Of a stretch of DNA of 64,000 nucleotides, positions 1 through 9,213 are shown piece after piece. The position numbers and the translations under genes were made by a program. Below the pieces are notes generated by a model, which saw only the letters and a list, made by a program, of their open reading frames with translations, ran no database searches and was not told the DNA's origin. Source of the stretch: Promicromonospora soli (GTDB lineage Bacteria; Actinomycetota; Actinomycetes; Actinomycetales; Cellulomonadaceae); contig NZ_BNAS01000001.1 in assembly GCF_014653785.1 (NCBI RefSeq), forward strand, positions 1,039,898 through 1,103,897, given 5' to 3'. Position 1 is the stretch's first letter, and the number at the start of each line of letters is the position of its first letter.

Positions 1-471
1 GATCACGACGGAGAGGAAGTGCGGCAGGTACGAGATCGACTGGACCACCCTCTTGAACGCCTTCTTGCGTACCTCGTTGAGCAGGAGCGCCAGGACGATG
101 GGCAGCGGGAAGCCGACGATCAGCGTGAGCAACCCGATGATGGCGGTATTGCCGAACACATGCCAGAACATCGGGTCGTTGATGAACATGTCGATGTAGA
201 GCGTCCCGACCCATTCCTCGCCGAAGATGCTGCCGCCCGGCCGGAACCGGCGGAACGCGATGATGTTCCCCACCATCGGGCCGTAGCGGAAGATCAGGAG
301 GAACACGACCGGCAGCACGGCCATCAGGTAGAGGGCGCCGTCGCGCCGCCACACATCCCGCCACGGCACCTTGTACCCGTGGCTGCCCCGTGCACCGGTG
401 TTCCACCGCCGTCGGCCGACGGCCGGTTCCGCGACCAGCCCCGCGGGTTCACGCTCACGTGTGACGCTCAT
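1..471 (-). CDS. ABC sugar permease, LplB type (partial, 3' end outside window)
   Basis: This is the N-terminal 157 residues of a binding-protein-dependent sugar permease; the gene runs off the left edge of the window. After a basic cytoplasmic head the first membrane segment (about residues 48-65, YLMAVLPVVFLLIF) is followed by RYGPMVGNIIAFRRF, typical of the LplB/YtcP branch. ATG 471 is chosen because an AAGGGG-type ribosome site lies just upstream. It follows the binding protein gene by 72 bp on the same strand, separated by a strong hairpin, so the two form one importer operon. The substrate is probably an oligosaccharide but cannot be read from sequence. Confidence 0.85.
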   Translation of the reverse strand, partial: MSVTREREPAGLVAEPAVGRRRWNTGARGSHGYKVPWRDVWRRDGALYLMAVLPVVFLLIFRYGPMVGNIIAFRRFRPGGSIFGEEWVGTLYIDMFINDPMFWHVFGNTAIIGLLTLIVGFPLPIVLALLLNEVRKKAFKRVVQSISYLPHFLSVVI

Positions 472-491
472 GTCTCACCCCTTCGTGAGGC

Positions 492-526
492 CTGGTGGGC
501 CGGCGGCCTGGCCGCCGGCCCACCAG
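492..526. terminator. Intercistronic hairpin between binding protein and permease genes
   Basis: Two perfectly complementary 17-nt arms (492-508 and 510-526) are separated by one base, giving a very stable GC-rich hairpin without a T-run. Hairpins in this position in sugar ABC operons commonly protect the binding-protein message and attenuate the permease, which would give more binding protein than permease. That role is inferred here. Confidence 0.6.
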
Positions 527-543
527 TCAGATGTCCGACCGGA

Positions 544-2223
544 CTAGCTGTTGCTCTCGGCGAAGCGCTGGTGGGCGCCGTTGACGAGGTCCAGGTACCC
601 CTGGAGGTTCTGGCCCTCGAGCTCGGCGACGTACGCGTCCCACTCGCTGAGGTCACGCTCGCCGAGGATGAACTTGAGCGTGTTGGTGTTGACGGTGTCC
701 GTGAGCGTCGTCGTCAGGAGCGAGGCCTGCTCGAGCTCCGCCTCGTTCAGCGGCGCGGGCGGGAACGGGTCGCGCGGCGTCCTCGTCGAGAGCACCGAGT
801 CGATGTACTCCACGAACTGGGGCGAGTTGTAGGACTCCTTGAGGGCCCTGGACTCGGTGGAGCCCGCGAGGACCTGCGAAGAGAAGCCCAGGTCCTTCTC
901 GATGTCCGTGGGCGCGTCAGGGTTGATGTTGAACCCGTCGAGCGAGTAGTCGGGCTCGAGGGTGAACTTCCCGTCGTCGGACTTCGTGTACGTCTCGCCC
1001 TCGACGCCCCAGCGCAGCATCTCGCGGGCGTCGGGGCTGTAGTACAGCCAGTCCAGGAACTGCAGCATGGCGATGAAGTGCGGGTCGTCCTTGGCCTCGG
1101 AGTTCACCATGAAGCCGTTCCAGAAGTTGCGCGGCTCGACGACCTGGCCGGCCTCGCCGCCCGGCGGCGCGATCTGGACGACCTCGTGGTTGCCCTTGCC
1201 CTCGGTCTCGTCGAGCGCCGTCGAGAACTCCTGCACCGTGCCGTTCGAGCCGGAGGCGGCGAAGACGTTGCCGGCGGCGAACTTCTCGGTGACCGTCCCG
1301 CTGCCGTCGTTGGTGGCGGTGAAAGACTCGGGGTCGAGCAGCCCGTCCTCCACGAGCCCGTGGAAGTACTCGACCATGTCCCGGTAGCCGTCGGACGTGC
1401 CGGCGTAGACGAACTCGCCGGACTCCTCGTCGAAGAACGTGCCGTCGCCGAAGCCCCAGCCGGCCCTGGTCCCGAAGGCGTGCGAGGCGTAGTTGAGCAT
1501 CGACGCGCCCTCGAAGCCGTCGGCCAGGGGGTAGCTGTCGGGGTACTTCGCCTTGATCTTCTCGAGCCCCACGCGCAGCTCGTCCCAGGTCTCCGGGAGG
1601 GGCGCGCCGACCTCGTCGAACACGTCCTTGCGCACCAGGAGCGTGAAGACCGGGACCGAGACCTCTTGCAGGCCGGGCATCATGTAGTACTTACCGTCCG
1701 CCTGGCGCAGGTTGTCGATCATCGGGCGCAGGTCCCACTCCTCCACGTACTTCTGGAAGTTGGGCATGTACTCCTCGTAGTCGCTGAGCGGCAGCACGGC
1801 GCCCGACGCCGCGAAGCTCTTCTCCTCGCCCGTGTAGACGAGCGGGATGATGTACGGCGCGTCACCGGCGCTGAGGAGGAGGCTGCGCTTCTCCACCGCA
1901 TCGCTGAACGGGATGTTGGTCAGCTCGAGCGAGACGTTCGTCCGCTCCTCGATCTCGTCGAACAGCTGCCAGGAGTCCTTGACCGGGAGCTCCGGCCAGT
2001 CGGTCCAGAGCATGGAGAAGCTCATCGGCTCGGTGGCCTTGAACTGCTCGTCGGCCGCGAAGCTCGCCATGGAGCCGGCGGTCTGGTCGAGGCCGTCGAC
2101 CTCTTCGCCGCCGCCGCTGTCCGGGCTGCACGCCGCCAGGGCGAGCAGAGCCGCCGCGCCCACGACCGCCGTCATGCGCCGGCCTGCGCGACGCCCTCGT
2201 CGGGATGTCACCTCACGAGTCAT
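544..2223 (-). CDS. Extracellular sugar-binding lipoprotein, LplA/LipO type
   Basis: A 559-residue family 1 solute-binding protein that should capture an oligosaccharide outside the membrane and deliver it to the adjacent permease. The start is the second of two close ATGs because GAGGAGAG precedes it directly. A twin-arginine-rich basic head and hydrophobic stretch lead to the lipobox LALAAC (lipidated Cys), then a Gly-rich linker. The length and the motif around SMLWTDWPELPVKDSW match the large LplA-like binding proteins that pair with LplB/YtcP permeases. No ATP-binding subunit lies nearby, so a shared MsiK-type ATPase is likely (inference). Confidence 0.88.
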   Translation of the reverse strand: MTREVTSRRGRRAGRRMTAVVGAAALLALAACSPDSGGGEEVDGLDQTAGSMASFAADEQFKATEPMSFSMLWTDWPELPVKDSWQLFDEIEERTNVSLELTNIPFSDAVEKRSLLLSAGDAPYIIPLVYTGEEKSFAASGAVLPLSDYEEYMPNFQKYVEEWDLRPMIDNLRQADGKYYMMPGLQEVSVPVFTLLVRKDVFDEVGAPLPETWDELRVGLEKIKAKYPDSYPLADGFEGASMLNYASHAFGTRAGWGFGDGTFFDEESGEFVYAGTSDGYRDMVEYFHGLVEDGLLDPESFTATNDGSGTVTEKFAAGNVFAASGSNGTVQEFSTALDETEGKGNHEVVQIAPPGGEAGQVVEPRNFWNGFMVNSEAKDDPHFIAMLQFLDWLYYSPDAREMLRWGVEGETYTKSDDGKFTLEPDYSLDGFNINPDAPTDIEKDLGFSSQVLAGSTESRALKESYNSPQFVEYIDSVLSTRTPRDPFPPAPLNEAELEQASLLTTTLTDTVNTNTLKFILGERDLSEWDAYVAELEGQNLQGYLDLVNGAHQRFAESNS

Positions 2224-2293
2224 GTCTCTCCTCATTGAGAACTGGTCCCGAGCGTCAGTGCTCGGGCGTCACCTACGACGGTTCGTCTTCGAC

Positions 2294-2327
2294 CGAAACC
2301 GTTTTCGACATCGATTTTAGCGTTAAA
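2294..2327. promoter_or_regulatory. Two tandem LacI-type operators
   Basis: Two dyads with a central CG lie between the divergent importer and lacI-type gene: CGAAACCGTTTTCG at 2294-2307 and TTTAGCGTTAAA at 2316-2327. Their centres are 21 bp apart, two helical turns, so two repressor dimers could bind the same face. They most likely serve the adjacent LacI-family repressor. Confidence 0.7.
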
Positions 2328-2384
2328 CTAGGCCAGGGCCGGGCGCTCGTCAACCCCCTCGTCCAGCCCGGGAGGCGGCAGCAG

Positions 2385-3383
2385 ATGGTCACGATGAGCG
2401 ACGTCGCCCGCGAAGCCGGTGTCTCGATGATGACCGTGTCCAACGTGCTCAACGGTCACCGCCGCGTCGTCCCGCCCACGCGGGACCGGGTTCTGACCGC
2501 GATCGAGAAGCTCGGCTACGAGGTCAACCTCACCGCGAGACACCTGCGGTCGGGCCGTACCGACACGGTCGCCCTGATCGTTCCGGGCTTCCACGACTAC
2601 TACGGCGACGTCGCGGACCGGATCGCGCCCCTGGTGGAGGAAGGCGGGCGCCGCCTCGTCCTCGAGCGCACCGGCGCGAGTCCCCGGAGCGAGATCGAGT
2701 CGCTGAGCGTCGCACGCCTGCAGATGTACGACGGCGTGCTCCTCTCGGTGGCCGGGCTGGACCGCGAGCGCCTGGAGAGCGTCAGGACCAAGGCCCCGAT
2801 CGTCCTGCTCGGTGAGCGGGAGGTTCCCCAGCGCTTCGATCACGTCCAGCTCGCGAACGAGGAGGGTGCCCGGCTCGCCACCGCGCACATGCTCGCCCGG
2901 GGCTCGCGCCGGGTTCTCGTGCTCGGAGGCGCACCGGGCGAGACCTCGGGGATGGCCTCGTTGCGACGTGCCGGTTGGGAGACGGCGCACCGCGAGGCAG
3001 GAGTGCCCGCAGACAGCGCGCTCGTCGTTCCGCTGACGACGTACTCGGCACACGAGTCGCGCGAGGTGCTCGGCGGCCTCCTCGATGCGGGCGTGCACGT
3101 CGACGGCATCTTCGCGGTAACCGACACCGTGGCGCTCGGGGCGCTGGCGGCGCTGGCCGACCGTGGGATCGGCGTCCCGGACGACGTCCAGGTCGTGGGG
3201 TTCGACGACCTGGACGTCGGGAAGTACCTGTCCCCCGGCCTCACCACGATCGACCCGAACCACGACGAGGTCGCGCGGAGCGCGGTCCGCCTGCTCGACC
3301 GGCGGATGGCTGGCGGCGACGACCCGCCCGAGCACGTCGTGGTCCCCGTCCGTCTCGTGGTTCGAGGCTCGACGCGGGCCTGA
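2385..3383 (+). CDS. LacI-family transcriptional repressor
   Basis: A 332-residue regulator. The N-terminal helix-turn-helix (MSDVAREAGVSMMTVSNVL) and hinge helix (NLTARHLRSGRT) are followed by a periplasmic-binding-protein-like effector domain ending in DVQVVGFDDLDVGKYLSPGLT. The start ATG 2385 has GGAGG seven bases upstream; the longer reading frame has no homologous N-terminus. It is divergent from the sugar importer and the two LacI dyads lie between them, so it probably represses the importer until the sugar or a derivative binds. It converges with hutI. Confidence 0.9.
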   Translation: MVTMSDVAREAGVSMMTVSNVLNGHRRVVPPTRDRVLTAIEKLGYEVNLTARHLRSGRTDTVALIVPGFHDYYGDVADRIAPLVEEGGRRLVLERTGASPRSEIESLSVARLQMYDGVLLSVAGLDRERLESVRTKAPIVLLGEREVPQRFDHVQLANEEGARLATAHMLARGSRRVLVLGGAPGETSGMASLRRAGWETAHREAGVPADSALVVPLTTYSAHESREVLGGLLDAGVHVDGIFAVTDTVALGALAALADRGIGVPDDVQVVGFDDLDVGKYLSPGLTTIDPNHDEVARSAVRLLDRRMAGGDDPPEHVVVPVRLVVRGSTRA

Positions 3384-3413
3384 GCCGCGCCCCCGTCGGG
3401 CAGGGCGGTCGGC

Positions 3414-4616
3414 TCAGACCCGCGCGCCGTCCTTCCACACCTGCGCCACCAGCGGCACGCCCGGGCGGTAGGCCAGGTAGGTGTGGCTGGGGGCGTCGAG
3501 CACGGTGAGGTCGGCACGGGCGCCGACCCGCAGGTGGCCGACGTCGTCCCGCCGGAGCGCTGCGGCCCCGCCCGCCGTCGCCGACCAGAGGGCCTCGGCC
3601 GGACTCATCCGCATCTCGCGTACCGCGAGCGCCACCACGAACGGCATGGACGAGCTGTAGCCCGAGCCGGGGTTGCAGTCCGTGGCCAGCGCGACCGGCA
3701 CGCCCGCGGCCAGCAGACGTCGCGCGTCGGGGTAGGGCGACCGGGTGGAGAACTCGACGGCGGGAAGCAGCGTCGCGACGGTGCCGAGCCCGGCGCCGGC
3801 CCACGACCCGGCCAGCGCGTCCACGTCGGCGTCGGACAGGTGGGTGCAGTGGTCCACGCTCGCCGCCCCGACCTCGACCGCGAGCCGCACGCCGGGGCCC
3901 GCCGAGAGCTGGTTGCCGTGCACCCGCACGCCGAGCCCGGCCCGGGCACCGGCCGCGAGCACGGTCCGGGCCTCGTCCTCGTCGAAGGCGGTGGGTGCCG
4001 CGGGCTCGCAGAAGACGTCGATCCAGCGGGCGTGCGGCGCGCAGGCGGCGAGCATCGGCCCGGTCACGAGGTCGACGTAACCGGCGCGGTCGCCGGCGTA
4101 CTCCGCCGGGACCGTGTGGGCGCCGAGGAACGTCGTCTCCGGCGTCAGCTCCCGCGCGATCCGCAGCGTGCGGGCCTCGGTGGCGACGTCCTGCCCGTAG
4201 CCGCTCTTGATCTCGACGGTGGTGGTGCCCTGCGCGAGCATCTCGCGCACCAGGGCCTGGCCGCGCGCCCGCAGGGCCTCGTCGGACGCCGCGCGCGTGG
4301 CGGTGACCGTGTTCGCGATGCCGCCCCCGGTGTACGGCTCACCGGTCATGCGGGCGGCGAACTCTGCGGCGCGGTCGCCCGCGAACACGGTGTGCGAGTG
4401 CGAGTCCACGAATCCCGGCAGCGCGCACCGCCCCCCGAGGTCGACCGCGGTGTCGGCCGCGGGCGCCGACGACGCCGGCCCTGTCCAGGCGATCCGGCCG
4501 GCCTCGACGACGATCGCGGCGTCCGGCACGACGCCGAGCCCGCCCGACCCTGACCCGGCGCCGTGCTCCGGGTCGTTCGTGACGAGCTCCCCGATGTTCG
4601 TCAGCAGCACGCTCAT
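3414..4616 (-). CDS. hutI: Imidazolonepropionase
   Basis: Catalyses hydrolysis of 4-imidazolone-5-propanoate to N-formimidoyl-L-glutamate, the third step of histidine breakdown. The 400-residue protein has the amidohydrolase metal motif ([13 protein letters not shown]), the later histidines in [10 protein letters not shown] and DHCTHL, and the aspartate in ATDCNPGS, all in the expected order. It is the last gene of the hut operon; its ATG overlaps the hutF stop (ATGA), implying translational coupling. Confidence 0.96.
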   Translation of the reverse strand: MSVLLTNIGELVTNDPEHGAGSGSGGLGVVPDAAIVVEAGRIAWTGPASSAPAADTAVDLGGRCALPGFVDSHSHTVFAGDRAAEFAARMTGEPYTGGGIANTVTATRAASDEALRARGQALVREMLAQGTTTVEIKSGYGQDVATEARTLRIARELTPETTFLGAHTVPAEYAGDRAGYVDLVTGPMLAACAPHARWIDVFCEPAAPTAFDEDEARTVLAAGARAGLGVRVHGNQLSAGPGVRLAVEVGAASVDHCTHLSDADVDALAGSWAGAGLGTVATLLPAVEFSTRSPYPDARRLLAAGVPVALATDCNPGSGYSSSMPFVVALAVREMRMSPAEALWSATAGGAAALRRDDVGHLRVGARADLTVLDAPSHTYLAYRPGVPLVAQVWKDGARV

Positions 4617-6097
4617 GCTTCGCTCCCTGAACGGTTATGTGGTTGTGGGCGCGATCGTTGCGACTTCATGCCCGTTTTAGGCGCAACGGTCGCGCCCACA
4701 ACCAAGGGCTTGCTCCCGGGGGTGGCAGCAGACCAGAGCTCGTCGATCGCCTCCGTGAGCATCCGCGCAACGTTCCCGGCCCGGTGCTCACCGCCCCGCA
4801 CCACTACCTCGCCGCCCGCTACGACGTCGGACACGTCCGCCGCGCCGGCTACCAGGACTGCCTGCCCCACATCGATCCCGGCCGTCCGCGCCGTGTCCGT
4901 CCGCACCGCCACCAGGTCCGCGGGCGCGCCTACCGCGATCCGGCCGGCGTCGGGCCGGCCGAGCGCGGTGTGCCCGGCCGACGTCGCGATCTGGACCAGA
5001 GTCGCGGGATCGAAGGCGCCGCGGCGTCCGGTGGCGAGCCGCTCGTGCTCCTCGATGCCGCGCGCCTCCGCGAGCACGTCGGCGCTCACGTGCTGGTCCG
5101 TACCGACCGACAGCGGACTGCCCGCCCGCAGCAGCCGGAGCCCGGGGGCGATGCCGTCGGCGAGGTCGCGCTCCGTCGTCGGGCAGAGGCAGACGCCCGT
5201 GCCCGAGCCGCCGAGCAGCGCGACGTCGTCGTCGGTCAGGTGCACCGCGTGGACCGCGGTGGTGCCGGGGCCGAGGGCTCCGGCATCGTGCAGGAGCCGC
5301 GTCGGGGTGACGCCGAAGGCCGCGAGCGCCGCCTCGTTCTCCCCCGGCTGCTCGGACAGGTGGACGTGCAGCGGCGCGCCGGCCTGCCGCGCCCAGCCGG
5401 CGACGTCGCGCAGCTCGCCCGGCGCGAGGGCCCGCACCGAGTGGGCGGCGGCGCCGACGAGCACGCGGTCGTCGTCGGCCCAGGCGGCGCGGAGTGCGTC
5501 CACGCGACGCGCCCACGCCTCGACCGTGCCGTCCCCGAAGCGGGCCTGCTCCGGCGCGAGCGGCAGGTGCCCGGCGGTGTCTTCGGCGAGGCCGCCGTGC
5601 AGGTAGCAGGTGTCGAGCAGCGTGAGGTGCACCCCGGCGTCGCGCGCGGCGGAGCGCAGGGCCTCGGCCATCGCGTTCGGGCCGCCCTCGGACGCCGGGT
5701 AGGGCGTGCCGTCGGCGCGGTGGTGCACGTAGTGGAACTCGCCGACGGCAGTGGTCCCGCCGAGCGCCATCTCCGCGAAGACCGCGCGCGCCAGCCGCTC
5801 GTACCGCTCCGGGGTCAGGGCCGCGGCCAGTGCGTACATCCCTGTCCGCCAGGTCCAGAACGACCCGCCGCCCGCATGTGTCCGGCCGCGCAGCGCGCGG
5901 TGGAACGCGTGCGAGTGGGCGTTGGCGAGCCCGGGCAGCACCACGCCGCCCAGCACCACGTCGCCGCCCGACGCCGGAGCGCCCGGCTCGACGCCGACGA
6001 TCCGCCCGTCGGCGGTCTCGATCCGTACCGACTCCACGACGCCGCCCGGCGCCCCGCCTTCACCGGGCAGCCAAGCCCGCTGACACCAGAAGCTCAT
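4613..6097 (-). CDS. hutF: Formimidoylglutamate deiminase
   Basis: Converts N-formimidoylglutamate to N-formylglutamate plus ammonia. The 494-residue amidohydrolase shows [13 protein letters not shown], the HLSEQPGEN motif and [13 protein letters not shown] 6097 overlaps the stop of the upstream M20 gene (ATGA). The family usually ends near [13 protein letters not shown]; here about 35 extra residues follow, and most of that tail is encoded by a 22-nt inverted repeat (4641-4703), as if a palindromic element had extended the reading frame up to the hutI start. Confidence 0.94.
   Translation of the reverse strand: MSFWCQRAWLPGEGGAPGGVVESVRIETADGRIVGVEPGAPASGGDVVLGGVVLPGLANAHSHAFHRALRGRTHAGGGSFWTWRTGMYALAAALTPERYERLARAVFAEMALGGTTAVGEFHYVHHRADGTPYPASEGGPNAMAEALRSAARDAGVHLTLLDTCYLHGGLAEDTAGHLPLAPEQARFGDGTVEAWARRVDALRAAWADDDRVLVGAAAHSVRALAPGELRDVAGWARQAGAPLHVHLSEQPGENEAALAAFGVTPTRLLHDAGALGPGTTAVHAVHLTDDDVALLGGSGTGVCLCPTTERDLADGIAPGLRLLRAGSPLSVGTDQHVSADVLAEARGIEEHERLATGRRGAFDPATLVQIATSAGHTALGRPDAGRIAVGAPADLVAVRTDTARTAGIDVGQAVLVAGAADVSDVVAGGEVVVRGGEHRAGNVARMLTEAIDELWSAATPGSKPLVVGATVAPKTGMKSQRSRPQPHNRSGSEA
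4641..4703. repeat. Palindromic element inside the 3' end of hutF
   Basis: Arms of 22 nt at 4641-4662 and 4682-4703 are complementary with one mismatch around a 19-nt loop. The element is translated as the non-conserved C-terminal tail of HutF. It could act as a transcript-level hairpin between hutF and hutI, or be a dispersed REP-like sequence. Confidence 0.75.
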
Positions 6098-7494
6098 CGG
6101 CCCTCCCCGCCGGTGAGCAGGTCCGCCAGGACAGCCGTGAGGGCGCGGACGCCGGCGTCGCAGTCGGCCTCCTCCGCGAGCTCTGCCGGCGAGTGGGAGA
6201 TCCCCGTCGGGTTGCGCACGAACAGCATCGCGGTGGGCACTCCGGCCGCGGTGAAGATGCCGGCGTCGTGCCCCGCGCCCGTCCCGATCACCGGTGCGGG
6301 CAGGTCGGAGCCCGGCCGCCCGACGATGTCGGCGAGCCGCGCCGCGAGTGCCGGGTCGAACACGGTGGCGGGCGTCCAGGACTCCTCGACAGCCCCCCAC
6401 CGGCCAAGCCCTCCGCCGCCCCCGGGCAGGCCGGAGCTCGTCGAACGTAGGCCCGGTCGCCCCACGGAGCCCGTTCCCGCGTCTACCCCTACGCTCGAAG
6501 AGTCGCCGATCACTGCCCGGACCGCGGCCTCGGTCTCCGCGCGGGCGTCGATCCAGGCCCGCACGCGGGACGGGATGGCGTTGACGCCGTTGGGCTCGAC
6601 CTGGACCTTGGCGAGCGTCGCGAGCGCCCCGGCGTGCTCGGCGGCCGCGCGGACGTCGGTGATGAGCTGCGCGAGGTCGAGCATCGGGTCGTGACGGTGA
6701 GCCAGCGGAGTCGTTCCCGCGTGGTTGGCCTCGCCCACGAGGTCGACGCGCCAGCGGCCGTGCGGCCAGATCGCGGCGCCGACCGCGACCGGCGCCGCCT
6801 CGTCCGACGGCAGGTCGGCGAGGTAGCGGCCCTGCTCCACGTGCAGCTCGACAAACACCCCGACGCGCGCGAGGGCCTCGGGGTCGCGGCCGTAGTGCTC
6901 GAGCCGCACGCCCCCGGCGCCGTCGCTGGTCGAGCCTGTCGAGATCCCGCGACCGACCCGCGCGAGCACGTCCGCGAGGCTGTCCCCGGCGCCGTCGCGC
7001 AGCGCGAGCAGCCGGTCGGCGCCCACGGTGCCGGTGACCGCCCGCGAGCCGAGGCAGGCAAGCCCGAACCGGGCGCCCTCCTCGTCGGAGAAGTTCACGA
7101 TCCCGAGCGGCCGTTCCGGGCGCACACCCGCGGCCCGCAGCGCGTCGAGCGCCGCGAACGCGCTGGCCACCCCGAGCGGACCGTCGAACGCGCCGCCGCC
7201 GGGCACCGAGTCGAGATGGCTGCCGGTCACGACGCCCGGCCCGTCGGCGTCCGGGTCGCCCCACCAGGCCCACTGGTTCCCGGCGCGGTCGGTCACCACG
7301 GAGAGCCCGCGCGCGGCCGCCTCCGCGACGAACCACTCGCGCAGGCTCAGGTCGTGGGCGGTCCAGGCGAACCGCTCGTACCCGCCGGACGGTGCGCGTC
7401 CGACGTCGGCGATCGCCCCGAGCAGCCGCCCCACCGGCGTCGTGCCCGCCGGTGCCGCGCCCACCGCCACGGACGCGGCCCCGGAACCGCTCAC
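6094..7494 (-). CDS. M20-family amidohydrolase (allantoate amidohydrolase-like) in the hut operon
   Basis: A 466-residue zinc peptidase-like hydrolase of the allantoate/N-carbamoyl-amino-acid amidohydrolase family. Metal ligands are visible in [15 protein letters not shown], the catalytic Glu pair in [10 protein letters not shown], and HVEQG further on. GTG 7494 overlaps the hutU stop (GTGA). Its place between hutU and hutF, in an operon lacking hutG, suggests it hydrolyses N-formylglutamate to glutamate and formate; the same arrangement is known in other actinobacteria, but the reaction is inferred. It is some 45-50 residues longer than usual because of two in-frame insertions (near residues 184-190 and 331-365). 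Confidence 0.85.
   Translation of the reverse strand: MSGSGAASVAVGAAPAGTTPVGRLLGAIADVGRAPSGGYERFAWTAHDLSLREWFVAEAAARGLSVVTDRAGNQWAWWGDPDADGPGVVTGSHLDSVPGGGAFDGPLGVASAFAALDALRAAGVRPERPLGIVNFSDEEGARFGLACLGSRAVTGTVGADRLLALRDGAGDSLADVLARVGRGISTGSTSDGAGGVRLEHYGRDPEALARVGVFVELHVEQGRYLADLPSDEAAPVAVGAAIWPHGRWRVDLVGEANHAGTTPLAHRHDPMLDLAQLITDVRAAAEHAGALATLAKVQVEPNGVNAIPSRVRAWIDARAETEAAVRAVIGDSSSVGVDAGTGSVGRPGLRSTSSGLPGGGGGLGRWGAVEESWTPATVFDPALAARLADIVGRPGSDLPAPVIGTGAGHDAGIFTAAGVPTAMLFVRNPTGISHSPAELAEEADCDAGVRALTAVLADLLTGGEGR
6441..6498. repeat. Palindromic insertion within the M20 hydrolase gene
   Basis: TCGAACGTAGG (6441-6451) and CCTACGCTCGA (6488-6498) are complementary with one mismatch. The segment lies in a Gly/Ser/Thr-rich stretch absent from typical family members, so it looks like a repeat element tolerated in frame in a surface loop. 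Confidence 0.55.
6925..6946. repeat. TGGTCGAGC-type repeat inside the M20 hydrolase gene
   Basis: The sequence GCTGGTCGAGCCTGTCGAGA is one arm of the palindromic element found intact at 35398-35445. On the coding strand it is read as the peptide ISTGSTS. A sister copy in hutH is read as VSTGSTS. Confidence 0.8.
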
Positions 7495-9167
7495 GGCGTC
7501 TCCCGCATCGGCACGCGCAGCCCGCCGCGCTCGGCGGCCGCCACGGCGTCGTCGTACCCGGCGTCGACGTGCCGCAGCACGCCCGTCGCGGGGTCGTTGG
7601 CGAGCACCCGCGCGAGCTTCTCGGCGGCCAGCGGCGTGCCGTCCGCCACCGAGACCTGGCCGGAGTGCAGGGACCGCCCCATGCCGACGCCGCCGCCGTG
7701 GTGGATCGAGACCCACGTCGCGCCAGAGGCGGTGTTCATCAGGGCGTTCAGGAGCGGCCAGTCGGCGATCGCGTCCGAACCGTCCGCCATCGACTCCGTC
7801 TCCCGGTACGGGGAGGCCACCGAGCCGGAGTCCAGGTGGTCGCGCCCGATGGCGAGCGGTGCGGAGATCTCGCCCGACGCGACGAGCTCGTTGAACCGCA
7901 GCCCCGCCACGTCGCGCTCGCCGTGGCCGAGCCAGCAGATGCGGGCCGGCAGCCCCTGGAAGGCGACCCGGTCCTGGGCCGCGCGGATCCAGCGCCCCAG
8001 GTGGTCGTTGTCGGGGAAGAGGTCGAGCACTGCCTTGTCCGTCACGGCGATGTCGCGCGGGTCGCCGGACAGCGCCGCCCAGCGGAACGGGCCCTTGCCC
8101 TCCGCGAACAAGGGCCGGATGTACGCGGGCACAAAGCCCGGGAAGTCGAACGCGCGGTCGTACCCGCCCAGGCGGGCCTCGTCGCGGATCGAGTTGCCGT
8201 AGTCGAACACCTCGGCGCCCGCGTCCAGAAAGCCGACCATGCCCTCGACGTGCCGGGCCATCGACTCCCGCGCCCGGTCGGTGAACCCCGCCGGGTCCTT
8301 CTCGGCCTCGGCGGCCCAGTCCTCCAGGGCGACGCCGGACGGCAGGTACGACAGCGGGTCGTGCGCCGAGGTCTGGTCCGTGACGATGTCGATCTCGACA
8401 CCCCGGCGCAGCAGCTCCGGCACGACGTCGGCCGAGTTGCCGGCCACGCCCACCGACAGCGCGCGCCGCTCCTTCTTCGCCGCCAGCGCCAGCTCGACGC
8501 CGGCGTCCAGGGACTCCGCGACCACATCGAGATAGCGGGTCTCGACGCGACGGTGCAGGCGGGCCGGGTCGACGTCGACCACGAGGCAGACGCCGCCGTT
8601 GAGCGTGACGGCCAGCGGCTGGGCGCCGCCCATGCCGCCGCAGCCGCCGGTCAGGGTGATGGTGCCCGCCAGCGTGCCATCGAACCTCTTCGCCGCCACC
8701 GCCGCCAGCGTCTCGTACGTGCCCTGCAGGATCCCCTGCGACCCGATGTAGATCCACGACCCGGCCGTCATCTGCCCGTACATGGTCAGGCCGAGCTGCT
8801 CCAGCCGGCGGAACTCCGGCCAGGTGGCCCAGTCGCCGACGAGGTTCGAGTTGGCGATCAGCACGCGCGGCGCCCACTCGTGCGTCCGCAGCACGCCCAC
8901 CGGGCGGCCCGACTGCACCATCAGCGTCTCGTCGTCGCGCAGGTCCGTCAGCGAGCGCACGATCGCGTGGTAGCTCGGCCAGTCGCGCGCGGCGCGGCCG
9001 GTACCGCCGTAGACGACCAGGTCGTCGGGCCGCTCCGCTACCTCGGGGTCGAGGTTGTTCATGAGCATGCGCAGCGGGGCCTCGGTCTGCCAGCTGCGGG
9101 CGGTCAGGGTGGTGCCGCGCGCGGCGCGGACGGCGACGGGGGTACCCCGGTCGTACTGCTGGTTCAT
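7491..9167 (-). CDS. hutU: Urocanate hydratase
   Basis: Converts urocanate to 4-imidazolone-5-propanoate using tightly bound NAD, the second step of histidine catabolism. The 558 residues match the family length. Diagnostic stretches include [20 protein letters not shown] near the N-terminus, [17 protein letters not shown], and the C-terminal [17 protein letters not shown]. The start ATG 9167 has GGAGAGG six bases upstream; the longer frame is not conserved. It lies 46 bp after hutH and overlaps the next gene. Confidence 0.97.
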   Translation of the reverse strand: MNQQYDRGTPVAVRAARGTTLTARSWQTEAPLRMLMNNLDPEVAERPDDLVVYGGTGRAARDWPSYHAIVRSLTDLRDDETLMVQSGRPVGVLRTHEWAPRVLIANSNLVGDWATWPEFRRLEQLGLTMYGQMTAGSWIYIGSQGILQGTYETLAAVAAKRFDGTLAGTITLTGGCGGMGGAQPLAVTLNGGVCLVVDVDPARLHRRVETRYLDVVAESLDAGVELALAAKKERRALSVGVAGNSADVVPELLRRGVEIDIVTDQTSAHDPLSYLPSGVALEDWAAEAEKDPAGFTDRARESMARHVEGMVGFLDAGAEVFDYGNSIRDEARLGGYDRAFDFPGFVPAYIRPLFAEGKGPFRWAALSGDPRDIAVTDKAVLDLFPDNDHLGRWIRAAQDRVAFQGLPARICWLGHGERDVAGLRFNELVASGEISAPLAIGRDHLDSGSVASPYRETESMADGSDAIADWPLLNALMNTASGATWVSIHHGGGVGMGRSLHSGQVSVADGTPLAAEKLARVLANDPATGVLRHVDAGYDDAVAAAERGGLRVPMRETP

Positions 9168-9213
9168 GGTTTGCCTCTCCAGTTCGGTCAGGGGTGGCGG
9201 TTCAGCCAGGGGT

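Noticed and set aside
19-2238. A 739-codon plus-strand frame over the binding protein gene
   Set aside because: Composition of an antisense shadow; the minus strand holds a clear lipoprotein with lipobox.
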